Source of the DNA: Psychrobacter immobilis
GTDB taxonomy: Bacteria; Pseudomonadota; Gammaproteobacteria; Pseudomonadales; Moraxellaceae
NCBI RefSeq assembly: GCF_904846225.1
Contig: NZ_CAJGZJ010000020.1
Coordinates: 1-54,616 of the forward strand
Direction of reading: 5' to 3'
DNA length: 54,616 bases
Position numbers and translations under genes: made by a program. Shown here one piece after another: positions 51,604 through 54,616 of the stretch. Position 1 is the first letter of the stretch. Each line of letters opens with the position of its first letter. A model generated the notes under the pieces. The model searched no databases and had not been told where the DNA came from. It saw nothing but the letters and a program-made list of their open reading frames with translations.

Positions 51604-54432
51604 ATGAGTGATATCTTTAACGTAAAAGACACCCTATCGGTCGATGGCAAGGAACATGCCTATTACAGTTTGCCCACGCTCACCAAAACCTATAGCAATA
51701 TAAGCAAACTCCCATTTTGTATGAAAGTCGTCTTAGAGAACCTACTGCGCAACGAAGATGGCGGTCAATCGGTCGGCGAAAACCACATTGAAGCCGTTGC
51801 TAACTGGGATGCAGGCGCTGAAGCCTCAAAAGAAATCGCCTTTATGCCAGCACGAGTCGTCTTGCAAGATTTTACAGGTGTGCCATCGGTCGTCGATTTG
51901 GCAGCCATGCGTGATGCGGTCGTTGAGCTGGGCGGTAAAGCCGAGCAAATCAACCCGTTTATCCCTAGCGAGCTGGTGGTCGATCATTCCGTACAAGTGG
52001 ATGCTTATGGCCGCGAAGATGCGCTAGACTTGAACGAAAAAATTGAATTTAAGCGCAATAATGAGCGTTATGAGTTCCTGCATTGGGGCCGCAATGCTTT
52101 TGAGAATTTCGTTGTCGTACCACCAGCGACGGGTATTGTGCATCAGGTCAACCTTGAGTATTTAGCACGTGTTGTGATGGCAGCCGACGTAGAGGGAGAG
52201 CTGACAGCGTATCCTGATACGGTGTTCGGTACCGACAGTCATACGACCATGATTAATGGTATTGGCGTGCTCGGTTGGGGCGTGGGCGGTATTGAAGCGG
52301 AAGCGGCAATGCTTGGTCAGCCCTCCTCAATGCTGATTCCACAAGTCGTTGGCTTTGAATTGAAAGGCAAACTGACTGAAGGTGTCACCGCAACAGATTT
52401 GGTATTGCGTGTGGTTGAGATGCTACGAGCGCATGGCGTAGTTGGTAAATTCGTCGAATTTTATGGTGAGGGTTTACACAGTATGCCGCTTGCTGATCGT
52501 GCCACGATTGCCAACATGGCACCAGAGTATGGCGCTACCTGTGGTATTTTTCCAATTGACCAAATGGCCATTGATTATTTACGTCTGTCTGGGCGTGATG
52601 AAACACAAATTGAGCTGGTCGAAAAATACGCCAAAGCGCAAGGCTTATGGCACGATGCTGATACGCCAGCGGCAACGTATTCAAGCAATCTAGAGCTAGA
52701 TTTGTCATCCGTAAGGCCAGCGCTCGCCGGTCCTAACTTGCCACAGCAGCGTATCGACCTATCCGATATGCATGAAAAATTTGGCGAAACGCTCGCAAAA
52801 ATGACCAAAGATCGCAAGTCAGAAGTGGAAGGGAAAGTACGCTTCGATCAAGAAGGCGGTGAACAAGAGCAAGCGGAAACCTTGGCAGCAAAACCCAAAA
52901 TGGATAATAGTCAAGATGAAGGCTATCAACCTGCCAATGGCGTATTCTCCACCGTTAATATCAATGATAGAGACTATAAGCTGCGTGATGGATCCGTGGT
53001 TATCGCTGCTATTACTTCTTGTACCAACACCTCAAACCCTGCGGTTATGATTGGCGCTGGTTTAGTTGCCAAAAAAGCGGCCGCAAAAGGGCTAAAAGCC
53101 AAGCCATGGGTCAAAACGTCCTTAGCGCCTGGTTCTAAAGTCGTAACTGATTATCTAGAAAAAACCAAACTGATGGATGAGCTAGAAAAAACAGGCTTTT
53201 ACTTAGTCGGTTATGGTTGTACCACGTGTATCGGTAACTCAGGGCCGCTGCTTGAGAGTATCGAGAAAGGTATTGAAGAGAGTGATCTAGTCGCTGCTGC
53301 TGTACTGTCAGGTAACCGTAACTTTGAAGGTCGCATTCACTCGCATGTTAAAGCCAGTTATTTGGCGTCACCGCCATTAGTCGTGGCTTATGCGCTGGCA
53401 GGTACGGTCGATATCGATATGACCACCCATCCGCTGGGTCAAGACCAAGACGGCAACGATGTCTATTTAAAAGACATTTGGCCAACATCAGAAGAGATCA
53501 ATGAGCTGATTGCCAATAACATCGATGCTGATATGTTCCGCAAAAACTACGGTGAAGTGTTCGAAGGTAGTAAAGCATGGAATGCGATTAGCTCAGCTGA
53601 TAGCCAGCTGTACCCATGGAGCGAAGAATCTACTTATATCAAAAACCCACCGTTCTTTGATGGTATGACCATGGAGCCAGAAGGTATTCTTGATATCGAA
53701 GGCGCGCGTATCTTAGGTCTGTTTGGTGACTCAATCACCACCGATCATATCTCACCAGCGGGTAATATTGATCCAGATTCACCAGCAGGTAAATACTTGC
53801 AAGAGCGTGGTGTGATGCAAGCTGACTTTAATAGTTATGGCTCACGCCGTGGTAACGATGCGGTCATGACCCGTGGTACCTTTGCCAATATCCGCATCAA
53901 AAACACCATGATGAATGGTAAAGAAGGTGGCTATACTTATTACTTTAAAGGTGACAGCGCTAAGTTAGCAGATGGCGAAGAAATGGCCATCTATGATGCC
54001 GCGATGAAATATAAAGAAGACAAGCGTCCGCTCGTGGTATTGGGTGGGGCAGAGTATGGTTCTGGTTCTAGTCGTGACTGGGCAGCCAAAGGTACGATTC
54101 TGCTTGGCGTAAAAGCGGTTTTGACCAGCTCATTTGAACGTATTCACCGCTCGAACCTCGTCGGTATGGGTGTATTACCGTTGACCTTCAAAGACGGCGA
54201 AAATGCAGCTACCTACAAGCTTGATGGGTCAGAAGTGCTTAGTATCACAGGCCTCGACAATGGTGAAAGTAAGACGGCAAAAGTCACTGCGACACGTGCC
54301 GATGGCTCGACTGAGAGCTTTGATGTCAATGTCATGCTACAGACACCAAAAGAGCGCGAGTATGTGCGTCATGGCGGCGTATTGCATTATGTGCTACGTC
54401 AATTGGCTGCTGAGAGTAAAGAAGCAGGTTAG
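51604..54432 (+). CDS. acnA: Aconitate hydratase (AcnA/IRP type)
   Basis: Aconitase interconverts citrate and isocitrate in the TCA cycle. The 942-residue protein is of the AcnA/IRP1 type. GTDSHTTMINGIGVLGWGVG near residue 210 and ITSCTNTSNP and GYGCTTCIGNSGPL supply the three cluster Cys ligands. The C-terminal swivel domain has GDSITTDHISPAG and GSGSSRDWAAKG. It is longer than E. coli AcnA (891) because of a charged Glu/Gln/Lys-rich linker around residues 395-440. The ribosome site AAGGAAG is strong. A terminator follows. Confidence 0.96.
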   Translation: MSDIFNVKDTLSVDGKEHAYYSLPTLTKTYSNISKLPFCMKVVLENLLRNEDGGQSVGENHIEAVANWDAGAEASKEIAFMPARVVLQDFTGVPSVVDLAAMRDAVVELGGKAEQINPFIPSELVVDHSVQVDAYGREDALDLNEKIEFKRNNERYEFLHWGRNAFENFVVVPPATGIVHQVNLEYLARVVMAADVEGELTAYPDTVFGTDSHTTMINGIGVLGWGVGGIEAEAAMLGQPSSMLIPQVVGFELKGKLTEGVTATDLVLRVVEMLRAHGVVGKFVEFYGEGLHSMPLADRATIANMAPEYGATCGIFPIDQMAIDYLRLSGRDETQIELVEKYAKAQGLWHDADTPAATYSSNLELDLSSVRPALAGPNLPQQRIDLSDMHEKFGETLAKMTKDRKSEVEGKVRFDQEGGEQEQAETLAAKPKMDNSQDEGYQPANGVFSTVNINDRDYKLRDGSVVIAAITSCTNTSNPAVMIGAGLVAKKAAAKGLKAKPWVKTSLAPGSKVVTDYLEKTKLMDELEKTGFYLVGYGCTTCIGNSGPLLESIEKGIEESDLVAAAVLSGNRNFEGRIHSHVKASYLASPPLVVAYALAGTVDIDMTTHPLGQDQDGNDVYLKDIWPTSEEINELIANNIDADMFRKNYGEVFEGSKAWNAISSADSQLYPWSEESTYIKNPPFFDGMTMEPEGILDIEGARILGLFGDSITTDHISPAGNIDPDSPAGKYLQERGVMQADFNSYGSRRGNDAVMTRGTFANIRIKNTMMNGKEGGYTYYFKGDSAKLADGEEMAIYDAAMKYKEDKRPLVVLGGAEYGSGSSRDWAAKGTILLGVKAVLTSSFERIHRSNLVGMGVLPLTFKDGENAATYKLDGSEVLSITGLDNGESKTAKVTATRADGSTESFDVNVMLQTPKEREYVRHGGVLHYVLRQLAAESKEAG

Positions 54433-54455
54433 TGATAGATTAGAATTTATATGAT

Positions 54456-54487
54456 AAAAAGCCCAGTCGTGATGACTGGGCTTTTTT
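54456..54487 (+). terminator. Terminator after acnA
   Basis: GCCCAGTC (54461-54468) pairs with GACTGGGC (54474-54481) around GTGAT, with an A run before and six T residues after. Confidence 0.92.
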
Positions 54488-54542
54488 GTATATTAATGTA
54501 GAAAGAGTTGATAGATAGGGTACAGTTCGTAACCGACTCTAT

Positions 54543-54616
54543 ATAGTCAATCCAGAATAAAAGAGATACAACCCATATCATGAAACAGTTTAGGTAGATT
54601 ATTCTCCATCCACCCT
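54543..54616. repeat. Possible partial family 2 repeat at the window edge
   Basis: ATAGTCA (54543-54549) followed by ATAAAA and GATACA at spacing like the left ends of copies 2 and 3. The core is not reached before the window ends and the sequence diverges after about 30 bases, so this is tentative. Confidence 0.3.

Noticed and set aside
1..54616. CRISPR arrays, tRNA genes and prophage genes
   Set aside because: No regularly spaced repeats, cloverleaf-like sequences or phage structural proteins were recognised anywhere in the window by eye.

Overview
The window looks like a chromosomal segment of a gamma-proteobacterium of the Moraxellaceae, most likely Psychrobacter. This rests on gene content (a DUF1852 plus core-MetE pair, yqiA next to parE, a ribH-nusB-thiL-pgpA block, an IRP-type aconitase), moderately AT-rich codon use, AT-rich spacers and dispersed palindromic repeats. 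The genus is an inference; no database search was possible. I saw no tRNA, CRISPR array, prophage or intact transposase gene.

Layout. 0-2.2 kb: the downstream edge of a ribosomal RNA operon (3' end of a 5S gene plus terminator), a decayed M20 peptidase fragment carrying a 37-bp tandem duplication, a second degenerate 5S tail with its own terminator, and an AT-rich HNH-like accessory gene. 2.2-6.2 kb: DUF1289 protein, yqiA, parE and a PlsC-type acyltransferase. 6.5-16.4 kb: SDR oxidoreductase, multi-repeat MscS/CmpX-type channel, FKBP lipoprotein, argA, a secreted DUF11-like protein, a patatin-like lipoprotein and recG. 16.6-22 kb: a TetR regulator followed by an RND efflux adaptor and pump. 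22.3-29 kb: a carboxylate uptake and catabolism region with tctC-tctB-tctA, a PDC-lactonase-like amidohydrolase, a MatC-like permease and a divergent GntR/UTRA regulator. 29.1-33.1 kb: a candidate folate-independent methionine synthesis operon (mesX, mesD, flavin reductase) with a MetR-type box upstream, then a TauE/SafE transporter. 33.1-34.9 kb: AT-rich orphan genes and direct repeats. 34.9-44.4 kb: minus-strand housekeeping genes (truC, glmS, glmU, pgpA, thiL, nusB, ribH, hisF). 44.6-54.6 kb: homoserine kinase with an extra C-terminal domain, DUF2007 protein, YafJ-type amidotransferase, an AAA ATPase plus PIN nuclease pair (the PIN gene broken by an amber codon), ychJ, a YdjM-like protein, a DUF3025 protein and acnA.

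Two dispersed non-coding repeat families stand out. Family 1 has terminal inverted repeats beginning TAGGGCGTGTCCTCA, in three copies at 5.3, 16.5 and 30.2 kb; these look like MITEs, and the longest lies between mesX and mesD. Family 2 is a large imperfect palindrome bounded by ATAGTCA/TGACTAT with a core resembling TGTCTGCGCAGGCACA, in three copies at 6.2, 32.1 and 37.8 kb and a possible partial one at the right edge.

The most interesting functional units are the MesX/MesD methionine module with a TGAA-N5-TTCA box, the ATPase/PIN pair, and the regulated carboxylate locus that carries two unrelated uptake systems and a lactonase-like enzyme.
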